Positions 11,160 through 24,239 of a DNA stretch of 64,000 bases are shown here, one piece after another. The stretch is from Dermanyssus gallinae (lineage: Eukaryota > Arthropoda > Arachnida > Mesostigmata > Dermanyssidae). The notes beneath the pieces are model-generated. The model ran no database searches. It was not told where the DNA came from and saw only the letters and a list, made by a program, of their open reading frames with translations. The stretch's first letter is position 1. Each line of letters begins with the position of its first letter. The DNA lies in contig QVRM01002104.1 of assembly GCA_003439945.1 (NCBI GenBank), forward strand, positions 202,501-266,500. Direction: 5' to 3'. The position numbers and the translations under genes were made by a program.

Positions 11160-12600
11160 GCGATGCCGTTTTTCAGTTTCCACAAAAAAGCGCTATGACT
11201 TGTTGCTACTTATCATCACACCCGGATACTTTTATTGTTTCTGTTTTTTGTATGTGTGGGCAAGTACAGTTAATTTTAGTTACGTGGTTATGCCATTGGA
11301 TAAGGTTAAAAAGGTTGTTGTGGGCACTGGCGCGGTCGCAAAGCTAGGCGGTAACAGACTAGAACTGACCGAAATGTGTTTTTGTGTGATTCATGCTGAG
11401 TCCCACTTCTCTTGTATCGACTATCCTCTAGGTCTGAGTTTAAAACGTGTTCTACTTGATAGCGAATTTGTAAGCGTTCTGTGTGTATACTAGCGCGATG
11501 TCATTTTCGCATATGAACTTTGCAGATCCCTCGTTTAGTTAAAAAAATATCATAACAGTACGTCAGATAAATGATGAGACCTATGGCACTTTCTTGTGGG
11601 ACGTCCGTCGAAAAATCTTAACGGAATTTTCGACGTGCTGCCTCCGTATTCATAGATATGCACTCTATATTGAAGACATGTTGTGCTCACATTTAGAGAC
11701 GTTGCTGTGACGATCCCTCTGTAGCCATTTCTGTGAGTAGGCGGAATGGTGTCAAAGGCCGTCGAAAAGTCAACGAATACGGTAAACCAGACGTCTCTCT
11801 GGTCTATTCTGTGACTGCTTTCTCCTGTAGCGCTATTACTACTTCTGTACGTCTACCTTTTGTGCAGCCAAACTGGCGTTTGTATAGTGTAGTTGTTGTT
11901 ATCCAAGTGTTGTATCGTAGTCGTTTCATAACTCTGTTTTCCAGCAACTTTCTGATTTTGCTCATAAGAGAAATTGATCTGAATTTATTTATATTTTGTT
12001 GGGCCTGTACATGTTTGTGTATGAGAAGAAGATCGTTTTAGCAGTGATGACAAACGCCCACATGCGGGATACTGCATTTGTTAGTGTTTATGTTATGCGT
12101 GTGAATATGTCATTGTGTTCCTTAATAATATTGTTGGTTGTCTAATTTTCTCCTAGTGCCTTATCGTTACATAGGTTGGTAATTTGTGAAGTATGAAGAA
12201 GCGTGATACTTCACGGTAAGTATATGTAGGACTACTAACGTTGGTCCGTTTGCCGTACTTATTTGTTCTCCCGCTGTGGCAAAGTATGCGTTTATTTTGA
12301 AAAGTTATTTTTAGTGTTTTTAGTTCGGCACACGTTAGAAGTTTGCTTGGGTCTATTTTATCCGACTGCCTCTTTCGTCCAATGTATCCATTAGTTACAC
12401 GCTGAGAAGAGGTGCGTCCAGTCGATTTTGCTCTGATGGCGAACCACTAGAGACAGTGTGATGGCATGATAATCCGATACTTGCCGCCAGGTTACGAATT
12501 CGCTGTGAGCTCCACTGTTCTAAATTTAGTTCGAACGTGGTAGACTGTAGAAAGAAAAATATATTTTGTGTATTGCTTGCAGTTCATAGGGCTGAAAGTT
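11160..12600 (-). mobile_element. Decayed non-LTR retrotransposon (endonuclease end plus reverse transcriptase)
   Basis: Reading the minus strand in shifting frames gives an ordered series of LINE motifs. Near 12500 is an endonuclease-like ending (SDYHAITLSLV, compare the SDH motif). Near 11880 is QFGCTKGRRTEV (fingers), near 11780 VFVDFSTAFDTIP (motif A with its catalytic aspartate), and near 11480 ENDIALVYTQ, a degraded YADD motif C, followed by VGLSMNHTKTHFGQF, the usual segment after motif C. Stops and frameshifts separate them, so it is dead. The clade cannot be fixed by eye. Confidence 0.55.
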
Positions 12601-12779
12601 CGTAAATGAAGTTTTCTTCAGATGAGTACTGCTTGTTCAGAGAACGGTAGAGGTCAATTAGCTGTCTTGTAGTATTTCCTAGAGTCGAGTCTACCGCACA
12701 GGAGACTGCGTTTTCCTTTTGCACTTTAATTTGCTTACGTGCATACTTCTTATTAAAAATATTACTACTCCACCTATTT

Positions 12780-12900
12780 TTGGTATATATATATATATAA
12801 ATATAGCAAAATATACATTTATCATGTTCATCAACATATGCACAGCTTGTTCGGGACATAACTCAAAGCGTCAAGGCATATACATATATATAAATTTTTC
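12780..12900. repeat. Short (TA)n tracts
   Basis: Short TA runs near 12785-12798 and 12885-12893 in otherwise unassigned DNA (12600-13120). Confidence 0.7.
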
Positions 12901-13124
12901 TCCATTTATATAGAGCTTAACATGGTAGCATACCATAGACGACATCAAGTGCACATAGAGCAAGCGGATTATTTGTCATGGAAACATATCTTTATTTTTT
13001 TTTTACTGCAAACATCGGATAAGTGTTCCTTTCTTGACGCGTAGACGTAGAGACAACAACCAAACTCTTAACCGTCCCTAATAGCTGTCCACCTATTGCT
13101 CCCCATAATATTCCGAATGATGTC

Positions 13125-13292
13125 AAGCCCGGTGGCGTGGTGCGTTCGCCTGCGCCCCGCAACCGGAGGAGACACATAGGTGCGCGGGTTCTAACCCCAC
13201 CGTTGCACATTTATATTTATGGGGCTCCGTCTATGAAGCAATGCGAAAAGCAGTCCTGTGGACGTTAAATCATTGGCTGAGGTTCAGCCCGA
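13125..13292 (+). mobile_element. tRNA-derived SINE, family 1, copy C
   Basis: Forward-strand copy with A box TGGCGTGGTGC (13133-13143) and B box GGTTCTAACCC (13188-13198). The family body follows, including AAGCAATGCGAAAAGCAG and GGACGTTAAATC.TTGGCTGAGG. It is the plus-orientation counterpart of the copies near 2.6 and 19.6 kb. One B-box base differs from the consensus GGTTCGAACCC. Confidence 0.78.
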
Positions 13293-13299
13293 AATTAAT

Positions 13300-13850
13300 T
13301 TATAATATTACGAATGCCACAGCGGCATCTTTTTTTTTGGTTATTAAATATGCAAGGATAGAATTTTCAGTGTAATATTAACAGCGCAGACCACTCAGAA
13401 ATCTTCCCTGAATTTCCTCCACCAGTTTCATGTTTTTTACCTCGTAGTAGCTGATATCAACTGGGGTTTCTGGACTGGGGACATACAAACAACAAACAAT
13501 TTATGTGATCAACCTCGTTAGTATAAAGCGAATAAAAGCAGTTTTACTAGTTGCGGTTATTGCCTGCTATCCCTGTGGTATTTCCCGTTTTCTAGGGCAG
13601 AACCAAGCAATAAAATATACGGAGCAGGTTTGTCGACGACGCCTGCTGTTATATCGAAAACGCCACTTTTTTAGGTTTTCTTTGCTTGGCAGCCTAAAAG
13701 GTAATCTCCGATTACGAATTTTCCCGTTCATACTTTGTTTCATATATTTTCGTTTTCCCGGAAATATTTTCTTCCGGTATTCGGCCAACACGTTTGTCTG
13801 TGCATAACAATTATTTTTCACTACCTCACCCACGACGTTCAGGATCGGGA
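13300..13850. other. Unassigned sequence
   Basis: Overlapping frames on both strands (13505-13854) show no known motif. It may be the unreadable end of the neighbouring LINE fragment. Confidence 0.3.
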
Positions 13851-13854
13851 TCAC

Positions 13855-14020
13855 CGCACCTGCCTCAGAAACTGTGTCTTAACATCGATCTCCTGTGTGA
13901 TTTCGTGATTGCGTTCAGCCTATTCTTGGATTAACACGTGAGTTGTCTTACTGACGGGTTTTAGGGTCTCCATTGCATTATGTACAAAAATAAACCTTAT
14001 AGCCAGTTTGGAATCTTGAG
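13855..14020 (-). mobile_element. Fragment of an endonuclease-type LINE C-terminus
   Basis: On the minus strand the peptides FIFVHNAMETLKPVSK and TQEIDVKTQFLRQV align by eye with the tail of the LINE at 39.8-40.6 kb (YIFVPIAMETLGPISK and REGQFLRQA). One in-frame stop lies between them. Only about 50 residues are left, so this is a short, old fragment of the same lineage as the (TTA)n-associated copies. Confidence 0.5.
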
Positions 14021-14397
14021 TCTGTATCACGGTTTTCCCAGGTGTTCCTCTAGTCATGCTGGCTTCACACTCCCCTGATAGCATGATCTGTTTCGGCTAT
14101 CTCGTTCTTAATTTCCGATCGCGTAGCTTCCTCAATCAGTAATTCTGCGAGAAAGAGAGAGAAAGCTGGATTAGCAGCAAGCAATGTAGCAGGCAAACCC
14201 CGGTCCACATCCCTTTAATAGGAAGAAAAACGTCGTGGATAAGTTATTCTTTAATTGTTGAATTAAAACGCTAATTAACGGGATACCTTGCGGAAAGCGC
14301 GTTACCCAACAGACAGACATCTTATTCTCCCCCACGCCCCGCGAAAGACATTCTCTGTTACTTTTTAGACTTTTCTTCATGTGTACAGGCTCGCACG

Positions 14398-14428
<31 letters not shown>

Positions 14429-14450
14429 CCTCTCTTTCTATTTGCCTCCT
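14398..14450. repeat. (CT)n and (CA)n tract
   Basis: CTCTCT run followed by a short CACACA run. Confidence 0.85.
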
Positions 14451-14454
14451 GCTC

Positions 14455-15900
14455 ATATAAGCGAGCGGCCAACTTATCCCAACCCCTTTGCCTTTCCTTG
14501 GATTCACTTATTGAGCTGGATTATTATGAACAAGACGACCAACAACAGCCATGAGCAGCGCTCGACATTTTCCTCTCGGAGGCTGGGCGTCGGCGGCTTT
14601 GGGCAAGTTTTCGTGCTATTGCACGGGCGTAGCTGCTGCCAAAGTTGGGCCCTTGGGGACCGTTTCAACGAGAACAACACGATCCCGGCCTGTTGTTGTT
14701 AATGATAATGCTGATGCTGATGATGCGGATGCTGATAGTGATGATGGCGATACTGATGATGATGATGGCAATGATGATGCTCGTTGAAACAGTGAGCAAA
14801 CTTAGCGGGCCGACGCAGCCGTGTTTGGTTGAACGAACAGCAAAACCAGCCGGGCGACAAGGTGGCGCAGTACCAAGATGGCGGCGACACTGGCGACAAC
14901 GTTGGAACAACGTGTATATGTGTCTAGGCGCCCATCCCCCGCTGCCCTCCTCCCCCCCCCCCCGGCGTTTGTGTACGGCTGTGTGACACTGCTACTGAAA
15001 CTCGATTTCTACTTCTACCAGCCAGACACGCCGCTCGACCGCCCGCCCTCCTTGCACCAATAGATGGAAGAGGATCAATGTCAGCCCGCTAGTCGCCGAC
15101 TAAGTAACGTACAGCAGTCGGCTTGCTGGTCGCCGACTAAACTGCCTGCTACAACAGCAGAAACGCCAGAAGAAAGATAAACTGCAGCAGCAGCCGCTCA
15201 AGCAGCTCGAGCAGACAAGAGCCCCCTCGAAGTTGAGGAAACGATGCCACCGACAGTAGCAAACAACGACAACGACGAGGACGAAGACTTCGGTGGCTTT
15301 GGTGGCTGCTGCTGCCATGAGAGTGCTCATGATCACCACCACCATCATCATCAACAACATCATGATGATGATGATGATGGCGGTGGTGATGATGCTAATA
15401 GATAGTTTGCCTCTGAAACGCGTTCGTCTTCGCTCCCACCGAGCTCGCTGGACCTCTGTAGACTGTGCCCTATTCCCGCCTTCCCTTCGCTCGGCCCACT
15501 AGTGCCCCCGTTCTCCGCATAACATGTTCTCGGTCGGCGGCGGCGGCGGCGTTGCTCCATGCGCAGAAACCGGGGAAGGGGGGGTCGCTGTTCAGACCCC
15601 CCAACCGGCCAGGCAACGAGCCAACGAAGCAACCAATACCCGTACCCGCCTTGTGTCCTGAAACCCACATCATCGTCATCATATCCACCGTCTCCACCAC
15701 CGCCACCACCATCTCGTCGCTCTATCCGCGCAGTAAAGTGTGCTTTTGGGTACATCTCTCTGTGCAGGTCATGCCTAGGTTTCCGCGGCTGCAGAGAGGT
15801 CAAGGCGGCATCCACTTTTCCTGGGCTTGTTGGGTGGGCTAGTGAAGGCAAAATTTGTACAAAGGAAGAACGTCCAGGCGACGGGACGGAAGCAGCAGCG
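14455..15900. other. GC-rich block with trinucleotide repeats and a YY1-like motif
   Basis: The block has (GAT)n at about 14705-14787, (CAT)n/(GAT)n at 15340-15392, and a C-run near 14950. At 14873-14884 the sequence AAGATGGCGGCG matches the YY1 core and places an ATG in good context (14878). The frame opened there runs 61 codons and is proline-rich without known domains. Taken together it could be a promoter with a 5' untranslated exon, but there is no direct support. Confidence 0.35.
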
Positions 15901-16121
15901 ACAACAACTTCAACATCGATGACAACAACTCCAGTGACGAGGACGGCAAGAGCAACAACAATAAAAACAACAAAGCCAGCATCGTCGACAATAACACCAA
16001 CGACGTCGACAGCTACAACAACAACAATAACAATGGAAACTGACGAGTATGACGTGAATTCTGTGAATTCGAGTGTGCGCTACCTACTTTTGCTGAGGCG
16101 CTGGCTGCCAGTGCCATCAGT

Positions 16122-16172
<51 letters not shown>

Positions 16173-16400
16173 TACGCTTGCTACTGGTAGACAAGGCGAG
16201 AGTTTGCCTATGCATGTGCAAAGTGTCTAGTTGGCCGTCGGCTGGTGGTATGCCGGCGACGAGCCCAAGGCTCCATCTATTCATCCGTAGACTCGACCTC
16301 GCAGAAAATTACATCCTTCGCGCATGAATGTCGTCAGCAGCAGGGATACAACGATAGCAACAACAACAACAACAACAGTAGCTGCTACAACAACAACAGC

Positions 16401-16438
<38 letters not shown>

Positions 16439-16440
16439 CT
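15895..16440. repeat. CAA-rich tracts and a (TA)n array
   Basis: Degenerate (CAA)n at about 15895-16030, (TA)n at 16123-16171 and a purer (CAA)n at about 16345-16438. The threonine-, asparagine- or valine-rich frames across these tracts are artefacts. Confidence 0.85.
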
Positions 16441-16629
16441 GCCACCGTACCAACGCAGCAGCCGACGACGGCGAGTGTCCGTGGTAGCGCACATTGTAAA
16501 GCTCGAAACAATGGAACGCGGGCTGGTCTTTGGCGCGGGACGACATTTGTTTTCATGGAGAACGCGACCAAATTCGAAGTTGATCACAGAGAACCATCGG
16601 ACTCTACTACAGTGACTCTACCACCCTGA

Positions 16630-17860
16630 TTGCATTCACTGAGGCAGGAACAGCAGGCGCAGATCGCCCGAAGCTCTTGCCCTTAAACAGCAAGAGCCGA
16701 ACCAGGTGTAGAATTCATATCGGAGCACAAGTTTCAGGAACTGAAAAGTTGGAGTTCGGCAAAACTCGGTTTCGCACAGGACAGTGTCGTACCGTCTTGA
16801 AGGCAGTCATCATACAGCATAAAAGAGTTAAATTAGACAGGTCCATCAGGTTTCATCCAATGATGGACGAATGCACATTTTGGTTCTGAATATAGGTCAC
16901 AACAAACGCGCACCCGCTAGCAGTGAGATTCTGCTTTTCGTACTCTCGAGGGCTCTCTCTCCCGCAGGACACGTTGTGCGGAGGAATTCGTCTTTCTTGC
17001 TTAATTGTTGATTACTATGCTCTGCTCTGTTGTTTTGTTGCCTGAAAAAGCCCAGATATGTCCAGTTCGATAACTGAGCTCAGAGGGTAGATGCGTGGTG
17101 ATGACGACCTTGACAAACACTGAAATTAAAAAAAACACGGCCTCTAGGGCCGCTTTGCTTTTTTTCAAGAACACTTCAAAGACACGATATGATGTCTAAG
17201 TTCTGTAAACGTATTGTAACGTATTTGGTGATTCCCATAATGCATATTCACAAAGTGGCACTACTATAATGCCTGAACAAATGGCAACATCCTGTAAAGA
17301 TTGTACCCACGTACTTTAAGCTATGAATAAAGGAGTTATCAAACTTATCGCGATTGGTGCCATACACACATTGAGCTACGCAAGGGAGTTTGGGAGCCCA
17401 CACATGATCACTTTACTTCTTACCCGCTCCGACAAGGTTCTGTCATTATAACGAGTCAGATGAGAATATGACCAGAAAACGTCACTGACATGATACTTTT
17501 AAGGCAACGAGTACATTTAGGCTGAGCTGTTGGAGAAAAACCCGACCCCTACCTCAACTACCAGCAAGAACAATATTATTAAACGCGCCCGCTTTTTGTG
17601 AACAAGAAAGAAGCCTTTCTTCCACTAACATAACGCGCCATCTCATGTTCGTTCACCAACTCTAAAATGAAAACGCAGGTTGGGTTGGAAACCTATTGAG
17701 TATCCACTGTACTCCCCAAACCGTGCACACGATATGTTTACGCTATAGGAGCAATAAAACAAGAAAACGTCCACTTCGTTAGACAATATAGATGAAAGTG
17801 GAATTTTTTTCATATCTGTGCAACTTTGTGTTTTAAATCTAGCTAAGAAAGCTCAGGTCT
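16630..17860. other. Unassigned sequence
   Basis: No open frame with a known motif and no dispersed repeat recognised. Confidence 0.35.
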
Positions 17861-17862
17861 AC

Positions 17863-17968
<106 letters not shown>

Positions 17969-17969
17969 G

Positions 17970-18420
17970 TAAAAACGGGAAGGGACTATTGAAGCCAGAC
18001 TATCGAAAGCAAATAGACACAATCTAGGAATTGTTAACTAAATAGCAGACACCTATTTAAGGCTATCAGGTGTATTTTTTCTTCTTCTTCTCTTATTCTT
18101 TTGGAACAAATAATTAAGGTAGGCATCGCTATATATAAGGCATAATCAACTTTTATAGATTTGGAATAAAAAATAATCTTGTAATCCAAATCATTATAGG
18201 CTGTCGTAGCCGAATCGAGCCGGCGTCAACAATCGTATTTTCGGCGACAATTCGTTCAAGTCTGTCCGACATAAGTGCATGAAATGCACGATTGTGAGAG
18301 AATGCATTGCTCAATTTAAATTACTAAGCGCATTGCTTAAGCATACCGGCTCATTCCGAAGAAAATTTTCCATCGTCTGAAATATGATTGGCCTTAGCTA
18401 GAGCAGAAACTCTATATATA
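17970..18420. other. AT-rich unassigned sequence
   Basis: Nothing recognised between the TA and AAT arrays. Confidence 0.35.
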
Positions 18421-18421
18421 C

Positions 18422-18470
<49 letters not shown>
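18421..18470. repeat. (AAT)n microsatellite
   Basis: About 16 AAT units. Confidence 0.95.
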
Positions 18471-18734
18471 TATAAATAATTTTTCGAGCGTTTTTGATTG
18501 TCACAATAGTTTCTGCTTTAGACAAGGTATAACTCAAAGGGTGTATAATTCTCCAAATTACGCCGATTTTATAAACTTATGTCAGACAGCTTGTGTCACA
18601 GCTTAGAAAAAATCGTTAGAAAATATTTTACTCCTATACGAAACATTTCCACTCCTTCTTTCTTGTGGCAAACATGATTTTTTCATCGAGCTTGACCATA
18701 TCCTAGAGTGTTAAGCGAGATGATCCGGACACTT

Positions 18735-18798
18735 TATATATATATATATATATATATATAAGTGCCCCTTACAATTACAACAATACAATAAAAAAGTG

Positions 18799-18851
<53 letters not shown>
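18735..18851. repeat. Two (TA)n arrays
   Basis: TA arrays at about 18735-18761 and 18802-18851. Confidence 0.95.
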
Positions 18852-18852
<1 letters not shown>

Positions 18853-18959
18853 AAGAAGGTTGTTGTGTTATGTAGCAGGCCGCATTGAATTGGCTGGTTG
18901 TGCCTCAGCACATCCGGGAAGGGTATCTGCAAGCTGATGGATCGTTGACATAAAACCAT

Positions 18960-19490
18960 ACTTCGAAATCACTTTATGATAATATTTAGGGTGAGGCTGT
19001 TGGCGAGGTTCTAACGCCATGCAATCTACAGATGCGCAAATACTCGGGCACTGTTCTGGATGCGCGACAAGAAAATAAAAGTTTTATTTATTATTATATA
19101 TATTTTATATATATTTTATATATATTATACGAAAGAAAGAAAAAGTGCAATTTGCTAGTGAGCTATTTAAACTACTATTTATGACGGAATGTATCCGCAT
19201 AGCAGCAACTACCTTTTCGATGGGCCTACCTTATACAAATATATGAACTCTTATGCAATACAAGTTTGATATTTAGCAACGAGTTTCGCTCCTGTTCTCC
19301 TAAACATTCGTTGCCTCGTATGTATTAAATTTCGTCACAAAGGATTGGATATCCGAAAAACCAACAATTCGTTTCAGTGCAAGTATTTTAGTAAGCAAGC
19401 ACCCTTAGCGTTTTGGCACTCTTGTGACAGGCAACGCAGGCGCATGTGATGTATGTCCTGCTGTACCGTCAACATATTTTTTTTTTCGGG
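18960..19490. other. AT-rich unassigned sequence
   Basis: A compound TATATATTTTATATA repeat lies near 19095-19128. No gene is recognised. Confidence 0.35.
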
Positions 19491-19496
19491 CGGACC

Positions 19497-19665
19497 CTCA
19501 GCCAAGATTTAACGTCTACGGGCTACTGCTTTTTGCATTGCTTCACACACGGACCGACCCCCAAAAATTACAAATGTGTAACGGTGGGGTTCGAACCCGC
19601 GCACCTATGTATCTCTTCTGGTCGCGAGGCACGGACGAATGCACCATGCCACCGGGCTCGGCTGT
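19497..19665 (-). mobile_element. tRNA-derived SINE, family 1, copy B
   Basis: The best-preserved member. On the minus strand it has an A box TGGCATGGTGC, a consensus B box GGTTCGAACC (19588-19598 in palindromic context) and the shared body ending GACGTTAAATCTTGGCTGAG. A T-rich run at 19477-19486 lies next to the 3' end and may be a poly-A tail. It can serve as the family reference. Confidence 0.8.
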
Positions 19666-19859
19666 CCTGCTGTACCTAACGCAGGCCAGTGCGCGCGGCG
19701 TGCGTGTGCACAGCGAATAGATCGCGTGCACCGGATCATGTTCTGGATTTCATTTCCTGACCCAGCCACCCAGCCGGCTCGAGTCCTACGCGGCTTTTCT
19801 GCTGCATAACGCCGCTGCCGCAGCAACTACCCTGGCACATTTTCACGATGAAACGATGA

Positions 19860-20404
19860 AATCGTACGTGCATGCCTGTACGTACAATACTATATACTCG
19901 TCTGTACGTACAGCACTCACGTTGCGAAGCACGACGTGACGTGACCGGACCTCGAGCGTTGGTTGCCCTAGCGCTGCCCTACGTTGCATCTGCTCCGTTA
20001 CTGGCGGATTGGCAAACATTGTTCGTCGCGTTGGTGGCAATAGAACAGCACAACAAACGGACATAGCTCGCGAGGAAGTCTGAGATCGTTTCGATCCCCA
20101 CAAAAGCATATCCGAAGCCGAGCTTCGGTTGTGACCACACGAGTGTGGTATGCGGTTGTGGGTGCTGTTGCTGTTGTTGCGATGGTTATTGTTGTTGTTG
20201 TTGTTACTGTTGTTGCTAGTGTGGTTAATGTTGCTACTGCTGCTGCTCGTATTGCTATTGCTGCTGTTGTTGTTGTTGTTGTTGTTGTTATTGTTTTTGC
20301 TGTCGTCTGCCTCACTGACAAATGAACCAATTGGTCGTGAGTGGCGCTTGTGCCTCGTCATTGATAGAACAATAAATGCGTACAAGCCGGCAACAATCAA
20401 TATA

Positions 20405-20451
<47 letters not shown>

Positions 20452-20458
20452 TTATTTT

Positions 20459-20506
<48 letters not shown>

Positions 20507-22115
20507 TATATATATATATTTTTATATATATATATATATATATTTATATATTTATATATATATATTTATTTATTTTTATATGTGTGTATTTGTTCATCAT
20601 ATATAGCGACGCACATACGACGCAAACAATCGAATGTCAGTCAATGTTCTCGTCGGCGGTGGTTGTTGTTGCTGTTGGTGGTGGTGGTTGTGGTGGTATC
20701 ATCGATATGGTGAGTATGCAGTTGAGAGCAGTGACAACAGCAATAATTGTAGGGTACGATGATATTGGTACGGTGTCTGGTGATTGATGGTAAGAGACGT
20801 GAAAAAGAGCAAAAGAAAAACAGAAGAAGAAGACGAATGAGAAGAAAACGAGACGTAGAAGGCAAAGAAGCGTATCTGCTGATGATCATGATGGTAATGT
20901 TCGTGATCATCATCAGCAGCAGCGGCAGCAGCGTAGATCCATCAATCATCATCATCATCATTATTATTGTGATTGTAATGATGGCGTCATCGTGTCGACA
21001 AAGTCGGAGTTGTTGTAGTTATCAAAAGGCGAAGATGGCCGATTGCGCTAAACACACACTCACACATGCGTACGCCATTTGCAGAATGAAACGTAGTAGT
21101 AGTAGTAGTAATAGTAAGAGTTAGCAGTTCTAATAGTGGTCGAAGTAGTAAGATAAAGGAAATAACGGCGACAACGTCCATGATAAAGTTGATGATGATG
21201 ATGATGAGCCAGCTGGCTACGATTATTAGGCATACTACTATTACTAGCTTAGATCGTGCCGTAAACGTTGGATGTCCTACTGTCGTTATGGCTGTTGTTG
21301 TCGTTATGGTTGTTGTTGTTGGTATTGTAGTTGTAGTTTAGTTGTTATTGTTGCTGTTGTTGTTATTATCAGCACCTCATCGTAGCAAAGTCCTCGTGAC
21401 TGTGGCTCGAGCACAGTCTAGTCAATCGACTGGTCACTCACCATCCACCATGTCCGACTATTGTTGCTACGGTCAACATTAACAACATCATCAACAACAA
21501 CAGCAATAACAACAACAACAATAACAACAACAACAAAAACAACAGAAACAACAACCTCAATCCCAATATGAACATTATCCACGGGAACACCAGCAACGTC
21601 GACAACCACTAGCTTCAACATCAACATCATCATCATCACCGTTAGCATTACCGTCATTTTCATTCCAATCAGCATGAGCTGTTAATGAATTGTTCATTAA
21701 TTGCCTACACGATGTCATTGACGGGACCAGCCAGCGGTCGCCGCGTGCTTCAATGTACGACTGGGATAGATGGAATGGCAAAGAGCCATGGAAAAGTCAT
21801 ACGACGGACTTTTCTTTTCCGTCGGTTGTTGTCATCTACCTCTATGTCTTCTTGTTCTTCTGTACCGTCGACAATGGCGGTGACAGCAGCAGCAGAAAAC
21901 CAGCCGCTTTCAGCCAAAGGTCGCCTCTGACTCTGACCAGTTCAGTTCCCTGTGCCGAACTGTGGCTTTTGGCCGTTCCTCCCTCGCATCCTTCCAATCA
22001 TCGTTAGCACTGTTGCGTGCAATGCACGTTTTCGTGTTCGGCTGTTGATTGAACAAATACATCGCGCCAGCTGAACATCTCTGGTTTGGTTGTCAATTGT
22101 GCCCCACTCCATTCT
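19860..22115. repeat. Region dominated by trinucleotide and TA repeats
   Basis: The region contains (GTT)n at 20165-20300, compound TA arrays at 20400-20590, (GGT)n near 20657-20695, (ATC)n near 20940-20965, (GTA)n near 21092-21118, (GAT)n near 21190-21207, (GTT)n at 21290-21365 and (CAA)n/(ATC)n at 21480-21660. Frames rich in one or two residues across it are artefacts. No gene could be recognised. Confidence 0.8.
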
Positions 22116-22117
<2 letters not shown>

Positions 22118-22176
<59 letters not shown>

Positions 22177-22215
22177 ATATATAATAAAATATATAATATA
22201 TAATATAATATATAC
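22118..22215. repeat. (TA)n array with TATAA variants
   Basis: Pure TA followed by TATAATA-type variants. Confidence 0.95.
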
Positions 22216-22720
22216 CTAGCGCCTATTGGTTTAAAGCGGCAAGACGAAGTTTGTGACGAAGCGTGTCACACAACCAAACTCAGAGGGCGAACGACCCAGA
22301 GGGTGGTCACACAGCCAGAGTCACATACACAGAGGGGGACACTCTTGGAGACAATGTCGAGTCAACCCAGTAATTATCCGTTGCCTCGTGTGGACCACGA
22401 CGCTGCTCAGTTTGTCGTTGACAGAGGCAAGTCGACAGAGATGAATTGCGATACCGCCGCATTTGGCGTCATTGGAGAGCTCTCGTGTCGTGCGATCGGT
22501 CGGCGGAAAACACGAATGCGCTTGAATGCTTCGCCAGAGTTTGAATCATTGGCATAGTTGCCGGGGTATTATTCGCGAACATTATGACTGTCCTGCTTGT
22601 CAACTTTTATCCACTATCATTCATTCATCTGCCTGGCTCTGGAACCAGCCAAAATCAAGAGGCCCAGAAAGAGTACGTCTGATCTGGACGCTTATATAGC
22701 TATTGCGAAAGTGTACCAGG
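22216..22720. other. Unassigned sequence
   Basis: Two overlapping frames (22253-22557) on the plus strand have no known motif. Confidence 0.35.
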
Positions 22721-22726
22721 CTGTTC

Positions 22727-23760
22727 AAAACGTTTTAGAATAAAAACCAAGAATTTTCGAATTAACATATTCTTAATTCATATAGTTCCTGAGAAGCTCA
22801 ATATATTTGTCACCGAACACTTTAGACCATCTATAGAAGTTTGCGTCTTTAGACTGAAAATTGGAGATTCACAGCAGTCTCAACCTCTTCATTGCTTGAA
22901 AAAGAGGCTTTCGATCTGGGCTATTTTTCAAATTTCCGAAAAGGAAATAATCCCAGAAAGCCAGATCCAGAAAATAAAGGGTTGTTCAATAAGTGCAAAC
23001 CTCAATTCGGCCAATTTTGCCAAAGTTAGCCGCGACTTGTGAGCGGGAGCATTGTCCTGGTGAATCAGGACAACCTTTGTTTACAAGACTGGCCGTTTCT
23101 CAGTGAGCTTTTTGCTGTGAGTTTTGCTGAGTGCAGGCGGTCCAACATTATTGCACAATATTTTTTTGTGATTGTTTAACCCCTCTCAAGGTAGTCCAGA
23201 ATTGTTTCACGATGGTTCCAGAATACCTTAGCCATTACCTTTCGGGTCGATACCGTTGTCCGCATCTACGTCAAAGGTCCTTCGCCGGGTGCGCACCATT
23301 GGCTAAATGCTTTTTGGATCTCGGGAGCGCAATGGTGGGCCTAATTTTTATCGACGGTCAAGAATCTACGCCAACAATCAGACGAATTTTTTGAAATCTT
23401 GGCCAAATGTCGCTTAAAAGCGGGAACACATGCGTCTCTTTGCCCTTGCTTGTGCAAACAAGGCACCCATTTTTCTCTGAGTTTTTCGTCTTTAAGTTAT
23501 CGTGCAGTATGGAATGCAAGCTACCCAAATGAATCCCTAAGGTCTCGTCTACCTCCCTTATGTTCACTCGTTACATGCAGCAAAGATTTTTTCACACTTT
23601 TTTCACGTTTTCCTTCAGTAGCCGTTTTTGGGCATCCTAAACGTGGTTCGTACTTGGTGATTGTGTGACCTCTTTTAAATTCATTAATCCAATATGTATT
23701 TGTGTGTGTAAATGCTCGCGTGACGTCGACTCTCCGTACATCAAATTCGTTATAGCAAGT
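22727..23760 (-). mobile_element. Mariner transposase pseudogene, near full length
   Basis: Read on the minus strand from about 23740 down, the order of motifs is that of a mariner transposase. WINEFKRGHT and EPRLGCPKTATEGK form the first helix-turn-helix end and the GRP-like linker. NIREVDETLGIHLGSLHSIL is the second helix-turn-helix. HQDNAPAHKSRLTLAKLAEL carries the second catalytic aspartate, DYFLFGNLK is the third, degraded acidic block, and SSNEEVETAV follows. Many frameshifts and stops interrupt it. The HQDNAPAHKS and YFLF..LK forms are typical of DD34D mariners and differ from the copy at 349-705, so two lineages are present. No terminal inverted repeats were identified. Confidence 0.72.
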
Positions 23761-24095
23761 TAACGTATGCTAACCAATACCACCTGTATTATTGCAACAT
23801 ATATATATATATTTTTTTCATCTAGTTCTCTACTTCGGATAATTTCATACTCTGTTTCTTTGCTTCGTATTTAGTCTGTTTGTTTCATGCACTGTTATCG
23901 CACCAACAATAGCAACAACGAAATCATGAGGCAAACCGACGTAACGTGTATATGTGCCGGCCAACAAAACTTTTCGCCCCTTGACTTCTCGTTATAACGA
24001 TGGCGATTCGTTATATTCTGACGGTATCATCAGTCATAACTTTTACGCCTTGCTTACGTGGATTCGCCTGTCTCTATGTCTTTTCGTTTTCCTTC

Positions 24096-24145
24096 TTGAT
24101 ATATATGTATATATATATTCATATATATATATATATATATATATA

Positions 24146-24214
<69 letters not shown>
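24096..24214. repeat. Long (TA)n array
   Basis: TA units with two TTCA interruptions, about 120 bp. Confidence 0.95.
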
Positions 24215-24216
<2 letters not shown>

Positions 24217-24239
24217 AGAGAGAAAGATAAATTAAGTTA

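Noticed and set aside
15559..16230. 223-codon threonine-rich frame, a possible second mucin
   Set aside because: It runs over CAA/ACA repeats and a TA array, has no signal peptide and no splice support.
19588..19598. Functional tRNA gene from the perfect B box
   Set aside because: No cloverleaf forms around it, and the same head plus body recurs at two other sites, so it is a SINE.
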